This document shows, piece after piece, positions 37,344-45,242 of a stretch of 52,805 nucleotides of DNA. The DNA lies in NCBI GenBank assembly GCA_030532425.1, contig JAUNLD010000014.1, positions 1 to 52,805 on the forward strand. Direction: 5' to 3'. The DNA is from Lautropia sp. (GTDB lineage Bacteria; Pseudomonadota; Gammaproteobacteria; Burkholderiales; Burkholderiaceae_E). The position numbers and the translations under genes were made by a program. Each line of letters begins with the position of its first letter. Within the stretch, counting starts at the first letter, position 1. The notes under the pieces are model-generated. The model worked only from the letters and a program-made list of their open reading frames with translations, ran no database searches and was not told the DNA's origin.

Positions 37344-38201
37344 GTGAATAGCGTCTTGCCCAAGGGAGTGTTGCTCACCGAGCCGGGGGCATCACCGCAG
37401 CAGGCACCATCGTCATCCTGCATCAGTTGCAGCATGCACGACCTGTGTCTGGTGGAAGGTCTCAGCGCTGTCGAGATCGAGCAGCTGTCGGGGATGGTCA
37501 AGACCCGCCGCCGTGTTCGCCGCGGGGCCTACCTGTACAAGGCGGGCGACCCCTTCGACGCCATCTATCCGATCCGGGCCGGTTTTTTCAAGTCGCGGGT
37601 GCTTTCTCCCGATGGGCGCGAGCAGATCATCGGCTTTCCGATGCCGGGGGATGTGCTGGGCTTTGATGCCATCAGCCGTGACTGTTTCCATAGCGATGCC
37701 GTTGCCCTGGAAGATGCCGATGTCTGTGTCGTCCCCTTCGCCGAGCTGGAGTCCATCGGCCGCAACTTTCCGCCATTGCAGCAGCGCCTGCATCGCATCA
37801 TCTCGCGCGAGATCGTGCGTGACCAGGGCCTGATGATGCTGTTGGGCACCATGCGGGCCGAAGAACGCATCGGTGCCTTCCTGCTGGAGCTGTCACGCCG
37901 CTTTCTGCGCCGGGGCTTCTCGTCCAGCCAGTTCATCCTGCGGATGACGCGAGAGGAAATCGGCAATTACCTGGGCCTGAAGCTCGAAACCGTCTCGCGC
38001 ACGCTGTCGCGCCTGCAGGAGCAGGGCGTGATCTCGGTCGAGCAGCGCAAGCTGCAAATCATCTCGCACGAGCGTCTGCGCACGCTGTCGGGGGTGCCCG
38101 AAACCCGGCCAGTCTCGGTCGAGGCACTGAGTGACCATGGCCGCCGCAACCAGCTGCAACGCGTGCATCAACCCTGGTCTGCCTCTCAGAGCGTGCTCTG
38201 A
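37344..38201 (+). CDS. fnr: FNR-type anaerobic transcription regulator (4Fe-4S)
   Basis: A CRP/FNR-family oxygen sensor of 285 residues. The N-terminal CISCSMHDLC gives Cys26, Cys29 and Cys35 (CxxCxxxxxC), and Cys114 in ISRDCFHSD supplies the likely fourth ligand, so it should bind an oxygen-labile cluster. The C-terminal helix-turn-helix (TREEIGNYLGLKLETVSRTL) has Glu215, Ser218 and Arg219, the residues that read TTGAT half-sites in E. coli FNR. Start GTG with GAGGT 7 nt upstream. It is divergent from hemN and close to cco genes, the expected targets. Confidence 0.93.
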   Translation: MNSVLPKGVLLTEPGASPQQAPSSSCISCSMHDLCLVEGLSAVEIEQLSGMVKTRRRVRRGAYLYKAGDPFDAIYPIRAGFFKSRVLSPDGREQIIGFPMPGDVLGFDAISRDCFHSDAVALEDADVCVVPFAELESIGRNFPPLQQRLHRIISREIVRDQGLMMLLGTMRAEERIGAFLLELSRRFLRRGFSSSQFILRMTREEIGNYLGLKLETVSRTLSRLQEQGVISVEQRKLQIISHERLRTLSGVPETRPVSVEALSDHGRRNQLQRVHQPWSASQSVL

Positions 38202-38226
38202 CCCCGGGCTGGCTGCCGGTCGGCCG

Positions 38227-39126
38227 TCAGCAGTAGGGATGATCCATGCCACCCAGCGCGGCCACCAGGCCGGCCGTGGCCAGCGCCACCAGCAGCAGCC
38301 CGTTGATGCGGTAGGCCAGTTGTGGCCGTTTGCCGGCCAGCAGGCTGTGCAGGCCGGCTTCCATCAGGAACAGCCCCAGATTGGTGCCCAGGGCAAAGGC
38401 GGCCATGACGGCCGCCGCGCCCAGCGGGGTGGCAGCCAGAATGGCCGTGGCCAGGGCGGTGTACAGCAGGCCACAGGGCAGCAGTGCCCACAGCAGGCCG
38501 CGCAGCCATTCGGTGCGGCTGCCGGCCGACAGCGGGGCACGGCTGGCCAGCCAGCTGCCGGCCCGTGCCAGTGCGGCCGGTTCACGGCCCAGCACCAGCA
38601 ACGACAACCCCAGCAGCACCAGCAGCGCATTGAGCGCTGCCCAGACCGACTCGAACAGCGGCTGCCAGCGTGCTGCGGCCAGCACTTCCTGTCCCAGCAG
38701 GCCGGCCATCAGGCCCAGCAGGCTGTAGCCGGCCAGCCGGCCCGCCTGAAAGCGCCACCAGCGGCCATCGGGCAGTTGCAGGCGGGCGCGGGCAGGAGCC
38801 TTCATGGTGGTGTCGCTGCCTGCGTTGCCGGTATGGCCGGGGGCCGATGTCGTGGCGCTACCGGCAGCGGAGGTGTGCAGACCGATGGGGGAGGTGTGGA
38901 TGGCGGCGCTGTCGTGCAGACGGACAGACGCGGCGTCCTGGGTTGCATGTGCGGAAAGTGGCGCGGTGGCGAATGACTGGGTACCGGCTGCTGTCCCCTT
39001 GACCGTGATGACGGGAATGCCGCGCAGGGTCATCCGTTGCAGGCCGGCGCACATGCTCAGGCAGTGCAGGCTGCCTCCTGCCCCCATCAGCAGGCCGGCC
39101 GAGACCAGGGGCCAGACGCTGTTCAT
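38227..39126 (-). CDS. TauE/SafE-type membrane protein of the cco cluster
   Basis: A 299-residue inner-membrane protein of the sulfite exporter TauE/SafE (UreH-like) family. It starts with AGLLMGAGGSLHCLSMCAGLQ, containing the HCxxMC pattern seen in proteins beside cytochrome cbb3 genes. Later come GRLAGYSLLGLMAGLLG and LLWALLPCGLLYTALATAILAATPLGAA. Between residues about 40 and 105 is a Ser/Thr/Ala/His-rich insertion with at least four histidines. Copper handling for oxidase assembly is plausible but inferred. The start codon overlaps the ccoH stop (ATGA). Confidence 0.8.
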   Translation of the reverse strand: MNSVWPLVSAGLLMGAGGSLHCLSMCAGLQRMTLRGIPVITVKGTAAGTQSFATAPLSAHATQDAASVRLHDSAAIHTSPIGLHTSAAGSATTSAPGHTGNAGSDTTMKAPARARLQLPDGRWWRFQAGRLAGYSLLGLMAGLLGQEVLAAARWQPLFESVWAALNALLVLLGLSLLVLGREPAALARAGSWLASRAPLSAGSRTEWLRGLLWALLPCGLLYTALATAILAATPLGAAAVMAAFALGTNLGLFLMEAGLHSLLAGKRPQLAYRINGLLLVALATAGLVAALGGMDHPYC

Positions 39127-39689
39127 GGTCGCGTGCGCGGGGTGCCGAAGGCCAGCTGGTCCAGGTCTTCGACATGCTGGAGGCCGGCCACCGGCAAGCG
39201 CCAGTCGTCGCCCTCGATGGCAATATGCCAGCGGCTGCCTGGTGCCCAGGTCACGGGCTGGGTGGCTTGCCAGTAACCATCGGCCGGGTGCAGGTGAATG
39301 GTGAGGTCGTTGTTGGGGTCGGACGGGTGCAGCAGGCGCAGGCGGCGTGGCATGTGTGCAACGGTCGAGGCGGACTGCGCGGATGCGCCCTGCGCATGCA
39401 TGTGCAGGCGAAGCTGCAATTGCTTGCCCTGGACGACGGTTTTGAGGGTGCCCCCCAGGCCCAGTGCACGTGCCCGTTCCTCTCGCCGGGTGTCGGGGGC
39501 CACGCTCAGCCCCTGCTTGACGTAGGCGCTGCCCACGGGCACGTCGCTGCCGTGGTGGGCAATCCAGAGTGTGACGAAACCGGCCACCACGGTGGCGGCC
39601 GGGATGCCAACCACCAGCCAGACGAGGGGCTGGGAGAAGGCGCTGACCGGCTTGCGGCTGCCGGGCGTGTCAGGGGTGACTTGGGCCAT
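39123..39689 (-). CDS. ccoH: cbb3 oxidase assembly protein CcoH/FixH
   Basis: A 188-residue FixH-family protein: one N-terminal membrane helix (PLVWLVVGIPAATVVAGFVTLWIA) and a periplasmic domain containing VKQGLSVAPDTRREERARALG, a FixH hallmark, and a C-terminal QPVTWAPGSRWHIAIEGDDWRL. It stabilises assembling cbb3 oxidase in other bacteria. It lies 14 nt after ccoG and overlaps the TauE/SafE-like gene. Confidence 0.86.
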   Translation of the reverse strand: MAQVTPDTPGSRKPVSAFSQPLVWLVVGIPAATVVAGFVTLWIAHHGSDVPVGSAYVKQGLSVAPDTRREERARALGLGGTLKTVVQGKQLQLRLHMHAQGASAQSASTVAHMPRRLRLLHPSDPNNDLTIHLHPADGYWQATQPVTWAPGSRWHIAIEGDDWRLPVAGLQHVEDLDQLAFGTPRTRP

Positions 39690-39703
39690 GGCGGGAGGGG
39701 GCG

Positions 39704-41206
39704 TCAGCGGGGCACCATGAAGACGGTGCTTTCGTGGCGTTCATGGGCGACAGGAGCGTCGGTGTCATGGCCCGATGATACCGGCGTGACGTCGATCGTG
39801 ATCGTGTGCGAGCCGGAACGCTCGCTGTGGTCTGGCGCCAGTTGCAGGTTCAGGGGAACCAGCAGGTTGGAGGCGGCAGGAATGGTGAAGCGGGTCTGGC
39901 CGCTGATGCGCAGGGGCAGGCCGCTGACACCCAGGTCGACTTCGAGCGGCTGCTCGGCCGTGTTCATCAGTTGCACGGTGTAGGTGTTCTCGATGCTGCC
40001 GTCATCGGCCAGGCGGGTCAGTACGGAACGGTCACGGATGATGTCGACCCGCAGCGGGTTGCGTTGGGCCAGCGACCAGACCAGCGCACCGGCCAGCACC
40101 AGCAGCAAGGTGGCATAGATCAGTACCCGGGGACGCAGCACACGCCTGACGGTGGCTTTCACGTCCATGTGGTTGCTCAGGGCGTTCTCGGTGGTGTAAC
40201 GGATCAGGCCGCGGGGATAGGCCATCTTGTCCATCACCGTGTTGCAGACGTCGATGCAGGCTGCGCAGCTGATGCACTGGTACTGGAGGCCATCGCGGAT
40301 GTCGATGCCGGTGGGGCAGACCTCGACGCACAGGCCGCAGTCGATGCAGCTTCCCAGGCCCAGCTCGGCCGGGTTGGCCTTCTTGGAGCGGGAACCACGC
40401 GGATCTCCGCGCTCCTGGTCATAGGTGATGATGAGGGTGTCCTTGTCGAACATGGCGCCCTGGAAGCGGGCATAGGGGCACATGTGGGTGCAGACCTGCT
40501 CGCGCAGGAAACCGGCATTGCCCCAGGTGGCGAAGCTGTAGAACAGGAACCAGAACCACTGCCATGGGCCGAGGGTGAAGGCGGCCACATGAGCGGCCAG
40601 CTCCCGGATCGGCGCGAAATAGCCGATGAAGGTGAAGCCCGTGAACAGGGCCAGCAGTATCCACAGCAGGTGCTTGGTGAAACGCAGGCGGAACTTGTGC
40701 CACGACATCGGTGCGGCATCGAGCTTGCGGCGCTTGGCACGGTCGCCCTCGATCTTCTGTTCGATCCACATGAACATTTCGGTGTAGACCGTTTGCGGGC
40801 ATGAGTAACCGCACCAGACACGGCCGGCCACGGCCGTGACGAAGAACAGGGTCAGTGCGCAGAAGACCAGCAGGCCTGCCAGGTAGATCAGGTCCTGTGG
40901 CCAGAGTACCAGTCCGAACAGGTGAAACTTGCGGCCGTCGAGATCGAACAGCACGGCCTGACGGCCGTTCCATTGCAGCCACGGCAGGCCGTAGAACACC
41001 AGCTGGGTGATGATGAGGGCGGCAACGCGCAGATTGTCGTAGCGGCCACGCACGGAGCGTGGCTGGATCTTGACCCGCGCCGAGTAGCTGGAGAACCAGC
41101 CACCAGCCTTTTCCTCGGCGGCCGCGGCCGCAGCGGCGTCTTCCACCGCCTGGGCCTTGCCGGTCGGCGCCCGGCGCCGATGTACCTTGATCTCGCGGGT
41201 TTCCAC
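39704..41206 (-). CDS. ccoG: cbb3 oxidase assembly ferredoxin-like protein CcoG/FixG
   Basis: A 500-residue membrane-bound iron-sulfur protein thought to reduce copper for cbb3 assembly. It has several membrane helices, GRVWCGYSCPQTVYTEMFMWIE, CTHMCPYARFQGAM, and two 4Fe-4S cluster motifs (CIDCGLCVEVCP and CISCAACIDVCN). The C-terminus is a periplasmic domain after LVLAGALVWSLAQRNPL. An Ala-rich insertion (EDAAAAAAAEEKA) lies near the N-terminus. Full length. It lies 16 nt after ccoP, so all these genes probably share one transcript from the ccoN promoter. Confidence 0.95.
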   Translation of the reverse strand: METREIKVHRRRAPTGKAQAVEDAAAAAAAEEKAGGWFSSYSARVKIQPRSVRGRYDNLRVAALIITQLVFYGLPWLQWNGRQAVLFDLDGRKFHLFGLVLWPQDLIYLAGLLVFCALTLFFVTAVAGRVWCGYSCPQTVYTEMFMWIEQKIEGDRAKRRKLDAAPMSWHKFRLRFTKHLLWILLALFTGFTFIGYFAPIRELAAHVAAFTLGPWQWFWFLFYSFATWGNAGFLREQVCTHMCPYARFQGAMFDKDTLIITYDQERGDPRGSRSKKANPAELGLGSCIDCGLCVEVCPTGIDIRDGLQYQCISCAACIDVCNTVMDKMAYPRGLIRYTTENALSNHMDVKATVRRVLRPRVLIYATLLLVLAGALVWSLAQRNPLRVDIIRDRSVLTRLADDGSIENTYTVQLMNTAEQPLEVDLGVSGLPLRISGQTRFTIPAASNLLVPLNLQLAPDHSERSGSHTITIDVTPVSSGHDTDAPVAHERHESTVFMVPR

Positions 41207-41222
41207 GTTGCCTGCCTGTTGC

Positions 41223-42122
41223 TTACTTCTTGTGGGACAGCGACATCACATAGCCAGCCACCACGTCGATCTGCTCTTTGGTGAGGATCGTGGCATGGGC
41301 AGGCATCTGATTGTTGAAGCCGTTGTTGATCGCCTTGATGACGTTGTTCAGGCCACCGCCATGCAGCCAGACGCGGTCGGTCAGGTCGGGGGCGCCGATG
41401 TCCTGATTGCCCTTGCCGTCGGCGCCATGGCAGGCGGCACAGGCCGCGAAGCCTTTCTTGCCCTTCTGGGCCTTGATGGCGTCGGTGGCCGAACCCGACA
41501 GCGACAGCACGTACTGGGCGGTATTCTCGATGTCGGCCGGGCTTTCGAAGGAGGCGGCCTGTGGTGGCATGATGCCGTTGCGACCATCGGTGATGGTCTC
41601 GATGATGGTTTCTCCATCACCGCCGTACAGCCAGTCCTTGTCGGTCAGGTTGGGGAAACTGCGCGAGCCGCGCGCATCGGCGCCGTGGCACTGGGCGCAG
41701 TTGTTCAGGAACAGGCGCTGACCGATGGCCAGTGCGGCCGGGTCTTCGCGGAGCTGCTCGGGGGTCTTGCCGGCAAAGGCGGCGTAGATCGGCTTGAGGG
41801 TGGCCTCGACCTCGGCACGCTCGGCCTGGTACTGGCCGGCCGAGCTCCAGCCGCCCGAGCCGGTGTAACGGCCCAGACCGGGGTAGTAGAACAGGTAGCC
41901 GACGGCAAAGGCGATGGTGATGAGGAACAGCCCCATCCACCAGCGGGGCAGGGGGTTGTTGGCTTCACGGATGTCGTCGTCCCAGACGTGACCGGTGGTG
42001 TTGTCGGGCGTCGGGGCCGGCCGGCGACTGTTGGCGATCAGGACGAACAGACAGAACAGCAGGCTGGCGACGGTCAGGCCGGCAACGTAATAGGACCAGA
42101 AGTCCGAAAGGAAATCAGCCAT
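41223..42122 (-). CDS. ccoP: cbb3-type cytochrome c oxidase subunit III (diheme CcoP)
   Basis: A 299-residue diheme cytochrome c subunit that brings electrons to CcoO and CcoN. An N-terminal two-helix anchor (YYVAGLTVASLLFCLFVLIA; WWMGLFLITIAFAVGYLFYYPG) flanks VWDDDIREANNPLPRWW. Two heme-binding motifs follow: CAQCH (Cys142-His146) and CAACH (Cys228-His232), with methionine ligands likely in GIMPPQA and NQMPAHA. The start overlaps ccoQ by 8 nt. Confidence 0.96.
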   Translation of the reverse strand: MADFLSDFWSYYVAGLTVASLLFCLFVLIANSRRPAPTPDNTTGHVWDDDIREANNPLPRWWMGLFLITIAFAVGYLFYYPGLGRYTGSGGWSSAGQYQAERAEVEATLKPIYAAFAGKTPEQLREDPAALAIGQRLFLNNCAQCHGADARGSRSFPNLTDKDWLYGGDGETIIETITDGRNGIMPPQAASFESPADIENTAQYVLSLSGSATDAIKAQKGKKGFAACAACHGADGKGNQDIGAPDLTDRVWLHGGGLNNVIKAINNGFNNQMPAHATILTKEQIDVVAGYVMSLSHKK

Positions 42123-42264
42123 TTTTGTTCTCGTTGGGTTCGTTCAGGGGAAGCTGCGCAGCCTCGTCGAAGCGCGCCTTGTTCTTGCCTGACCAGGCGT
42201 AGACGATGATGGCCAGGAAGGAGATCAGTAGAAAAAGGGTAATCAGCCCTCGAATCAGGGTCAT
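42115..42264 (-). CDS. ccoQ: cbb3-type oxidase small subunit CcoQ
   Basis: A 49-residue single-helix protein: MTLIRGLITLFLLISFLAII then VYAWSGKNKARFDEAAQLPL, the CcoQ/FixQ pattern. The ATG at 42264 is preferred over an upstream start at 42309 because it begins at the membrane helix. It overlaps ccoP by 8 nt and follows ccoO by 80 nt. It stabilises the complex in other species. Confidence 0.88.
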   Translation of the reverse strand: MTLIRGLITLFLLISFLAIIVYAWSGKNKARFDEAAQLPLNEPNENKNG

Positions 42265-42344
42265 GTCCACCAGAGCCTCCAGCGGCGGCCACGCTGGCCG
42301 CCTGTGCATGGTTTAGTCCTCGTTGGGGATGTCTGTGTCCGAAC

Positions 42345-42959
42345 TTACTGGTTTTCGGGCCGGACGCGCCCCAGTCCCTGCAGATAGGCAATCAGTGCAT
42401 CCTGCTCGGTCTTGCCCTTGACTTCCTCGACGGCACCAGCAATGGCTTCATCGGTGAAGGGCACGCCGGCCGTGCGCAGGGCTTCCATGTGGCGGACGAT
42501 GGTCTTCTCATCGACCATGTTTTCTTCCAGCCACGGGTAGGCCGGCATGTTCGACTCGGGCACCACGTCACGCGGATTGTGCAGGTGGGCACGATGCCAT
42601 TCGTCGCTGTAGCGGCCGCCGACTCGGGCCAGGTCCGGGCCGGTGCGCTTGCTGCCCCACTGGAAGGGGTGATCCCAGACGGATTCGCTGGCGACCGAGT
42701 ACGGGCCATAGCGCAGCGTTTCGGCGCGGAAGGGACGAATCTGCTGCGAATGGCAGTTGTAGCAGCCTTCGCGGACATAGATGTCACGGCCAGCCACCTG
42801 CAGTGCGCTGGGCGGGGTCATGCCCGGCAGCGGTTCGGTGGTGGAGCGCTGAAAGAACAGTGGCACGATCTGCACCAGACCACCGACCGACACCACCAGC
42901 AGGATCAGCACGATCATCAGCCAGGGGTTGGTTTCGATTTGTTCGTGAGTGAGTTTCAT
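42345..42959 (-). CDS. ccoO: cbb3-type cytochrome c oxidase subunit II (CcoO)
   Basis: A 204-residue monoheme cytochrome c subunit. A single N-terminal membrane helix ([20 protein letters not shown]) leads to [21 protein letters not shown], with heme attached at Cys66 and Cys69 and His70 as ligand. The probable methionine ligand is in [10 protein letters not shown]. Length and motifs are standard. It lies 64 nt after ccoN. Confidence 0.96.
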   Translation of the reverse strand: MKLTHEQIETNPWLMIVLILLVVSVGGLVQIVPLFFQRSTTEPLPGMTPPSALQVAGRDIYVREGCYNCHSQQIRPFRAETLRYGPYSVASESVWDHPFQWGSKRTGPDLARVGGRYSDEWHRAHLHNPRDVVPESNMPAYPWLEENMVDEKTIVRHMEALRTAGVPFTDEAIAGAVEEVKGKTEQDALIAYLQGLGRVRPENQ

Positions 42960-43023
42960 CGGTTGCTCGTCTCGTGGAAGCCTGGCATGCCGGCCGGCAG
43001 GGCCGGCATGCTCGTGCGGTGGG

Positions 43024-44493
43024 TCAGTGGCTCTGGCGTGCGGTGCTCAGGCCGGCAACGGCAGGGGCGGCCGGTGCAGGGGCTGCCGAGGCAGCCTGCG
43101 GGGCAGGGGTGCCGCCCTGCACGGTGCGCCAGACGTTGTAGGCCATCACGACCATGCCGGCCAGGTAGAGCACGCCACCGATCAGACGGACGACGTAGTA
43201 CGGGAAGCTGGCCTTGACCGACTCGGCGAAGGTGTAGGTCAGCGAGCCGTCCGGCTCAAGGGCACGCCACATCAGGCCCTGGGTGATGCCGGCCACCCAC
43301 AGGGCGACGGCGTAGAGGACGATGCCGATGGTGGCCAGCCAGAAGTGCAGCTCGATCAGCTGGGTGCTGTACATCCGTTCGCGGCCCCACAGGCGCGGCA
43401 CCAGGTGATAGAGGCTGCCCATCGTGATGAGACCCACCCAGCCCAGTGCGCCGGAGTGGACGTGACCGATGGTCCAGTCGGTATAGTGCGACAGGGCGTT
43501 GACCGTCTTGATCGACATCATCGGGCCCTCGAAGGTCGACATGCCGTAGAACGACAGCGAGACGATCAGGAAGCGCAGAACCGGGTCTTCACGCAGCTTG
43601 TGCCAGGCCCCCGAGAGCGTCATGATGCCGTTGATCATGCCGCCCCAGGAGGGCGCCAGCAGGATCAGCGAGAACACCATGCCCAGCGACTGGGTCCAGT
43701 CGGGCAGCGAGGTGTAGTGCAGGTGGTGCGGACCGGCCCACATGTAGGTGAAGATCAGTGCCCAGAAGTGCACGATCGACAGGCGATACGAGTACACCGG
43801 CTTGCCGATCTGCTTGGGCACGAAGTAGTACATCATCCCCAGAAAGCCGGCGGTCAGGAAGAAGCCGACGGCATTGTGGCCGTACCACCATTGCACCATG
43901 GCGTCCTGCACGCCGGCATAGGCCGAGTAGGACTTGGTGAAGGTGGCCGGAATGGCGGCACTGTTGACGATGTGCAGCAGGGCCACCGCCAGGATGAAGC
44001 CCCCATAGAACCAGTTGGCCACGTAGATGTGGTTGACCTTGCGCTTGACGATCGTGCCGAAGAACACGATGGCAAAGGCCACCCAGACGGCGGCGATCAG
44101 CAGGTCGATCGGCCATTCCAGCTCGGCGTATTCCTTGCCCTGGGTATAGCCCAGCGGCAGCGAGATGGCGGCTGCCACGATGACGGCCTGCCAGCCCCAG
44201 AAGGTGAAGGCAGCCAGCTTGGGCGCGAACAGTGGTACCTGCGAGGTGCGCTGCACCGTGTGGTAGGCCGTGGCAAAGAGCGCACAGCCGCCAAACGCGA
44301 AGATCACCGCGTTGGTGTGCAGCGGTCGAAGGCGACCGAAGCTGAGCCAGGGGATGCCGAAATTGAGTGATGGGAACGCAAGTTGTGCCGCGATGAAGAC
44401 TCCGACCGCCATCCCGACCACGCCCCATACGATGGTCATGATCGAGAATTGGCGGACGACGCGGTCGTTCCAAGCAGGGGACGAAGTTGTCAT
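43024..44493 (-). CDS. ccoN: cbb3-type cytochrome c oxidase catalytic subunit I (CcoN)
   Basis: The oxygen-reducing, proton-pumping heme-copper subunit, 489 residues and about 12 helices. Motifs include [23 protein letters not shown] (low-spin heme histidine), [22 protein letters not shown] (copper-binding histidine and the adjoining tyrosine region), [19 protein letters not shown] with the paired His of the copper site, and [11 protein letters not shown]. The start at 44493 is preferred to 44544 by family length. A Pro/Ala-rich tail closes the protein. First gene of ccoNOQPGH; an FNR box lies 102 nt upstream. Confidence 0.96.
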   Translation of the reverse strand: MTTSSPAWNDRVVRQFSIMTIVWGVVGMAVGVFIAAQLAFPSLNFGIPWLSFGRLRPLHTNAVIFAFGGCALFATAYHTVQRTSQVPLFAPKLAAFTFWGWQAVIVAAAISLPLGYTQGKEYAELEWPIDLLIAAVWVAFAIVFFGTIVKRKVNHIYVANWFYGGFILAVALLHIVNSAAIPATFTKSYSAYAGVQDAMVQWWYGHNAVGFFLTAGFLGMMYYFVPKQIGKPVYSYRLSIVHFWALIFTYMWAGPHHLHYTSLPDWTQSLGMVFSLILLAPSWGGMINGIMTLSGAWHKLREDPVLRFLIVSLSFYGMSTFEGPMMSIKTVNALSHYTDWTIGHVHSGALGWVGLITMGSLYHLVPRLWGRERMYSTQLIELHFWLATIGIVLYAVALWVAGITQGLMWRALEPDGSLTYTFAESVKASFPYYVVRLIGGVLYLAGMVVMAYNVWRTVQGGTPAPQAASAAPAPAAPAVAGLSTARQSH

Positions 44494-44815
44494 GTTTTTA
44501 ACGCCGGGAAGCCGGTTGGATAGGGACGGCCGCAGCGAACCCACGGTTCGACAGACCGGTTCCGTGGATGATCCCGCAGTGAAGAAAGTGGGCCTTGATT
44601 TAAGTCAACCGGGCCAGAACGGCTGTTGACGGCGCAGCCGGGTGGCGTGCGCGGACCGACAGGCGGACTTGCATCGGCGGCAGGCCGCGAGCGCGGCGGC
44701 CTTCGGCGGGGCGGGATGGCGGGTCGCCGTGCAGGGAAGGCCACGACCTCGCCGCCGGGGGAAGGAGCCTGGACTGGGGCGCTGCGACTGGATGGCGCGG
44801 CGATGACAGGGGCGC
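44494..44815 (-). promoter_or_regulatory. ccoN promoter region with spacer to ccoS
   Basis: This 322-bp stretch separates ccoS from ccoN. It carries the FNR box listed separately and a GATCAT -10 candidate at 44568-44573. The box-to--10 spacing fits FNR activation from position -41.5, with a start near 44560. The rest is GC-rich and empty. Confidence 0.6.
44595..44608 (-). promoter_or_regulatory. FNR box upstream of ccoN
   Basis: TTGAT-TTAA-GTCAA differs from the FNR consensus at one position in one half-site. Its centre is about 41.5 bp upstream of the predicted start, the classical activating position. The regulator is probably the FNR encoded 6 kb away. Confidence 0.8.
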
Positions 44816-45100
44816 TTATCGCGGGTGAGGGGGCTGGGGCATGCCGGCGGGAGGGCTGGCGGGCGTGGCAGAAGCCGTGGCCGGATCGGTGGTGTGCGTG
44901 CTGCCCGTGACTGGGGCAGCCGTCGAGGGCGCAGCCACGGGCGCATCGGCGGGGGGCGGGGCGAAGTCGTCGAGCAGGATGCGTTCGGCCTCGACATCCA
45001 GATCTTCAAACTGGCCGGAATGGGCGGCCCAGGCCAGTGCCACCAGAATGGCGAAGACCAGCAGGATCGACAGCGGGATCAGGGTGTAGAGAATGTCCAT
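44816..45100 (-). CDS. ccoS: cbb3-type oxidase assembly protein CcoS
   Basis: A 94-residue protein whose first 45 residues are typical CcoS/FixS: MDILYTLIPLSILLVFAIL, then ALAWAAHSGQFEDLDVEAER and ILLDD. The Pro/Ala/Thr-rich tail of about 45 residues is extra. CcoS works with the copper ATPase CcoI during cbb3 maturation. The start codon lies 142 nt after the ccoI stop; its ribosome-binding site is weak. Confidence 0.85.
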   Translation of the reverse strand: MDILYTLIPLSILLVFAILVALAWAAHSGQFEDLDVEAERILLDDFAPPPADAPVAAPSTAAPVTGSTHTTDPATASATPASPPAGMPQPPHPR

Positions 45101-45242
45101 GAGAGGGGGCTGAAGCGATCGTGCGAGGAGGGGGCGCCAGCCGGCACGGGGTGCGCAATGAGCCGGTACGGCCGGTTTGCTGGCCGTGACTTTTGCTGCT
45201 GCCCATGCTGCATGCTGAGGGACGTTCGTGTTCGGGGCACCA

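Noticed and set aside
42949..44370. A 473-codon open frame opposite ccoN
   Set aside because: Antisense shadow of a conserved membrane protein; rich in Gly/His/Gln without motifs.
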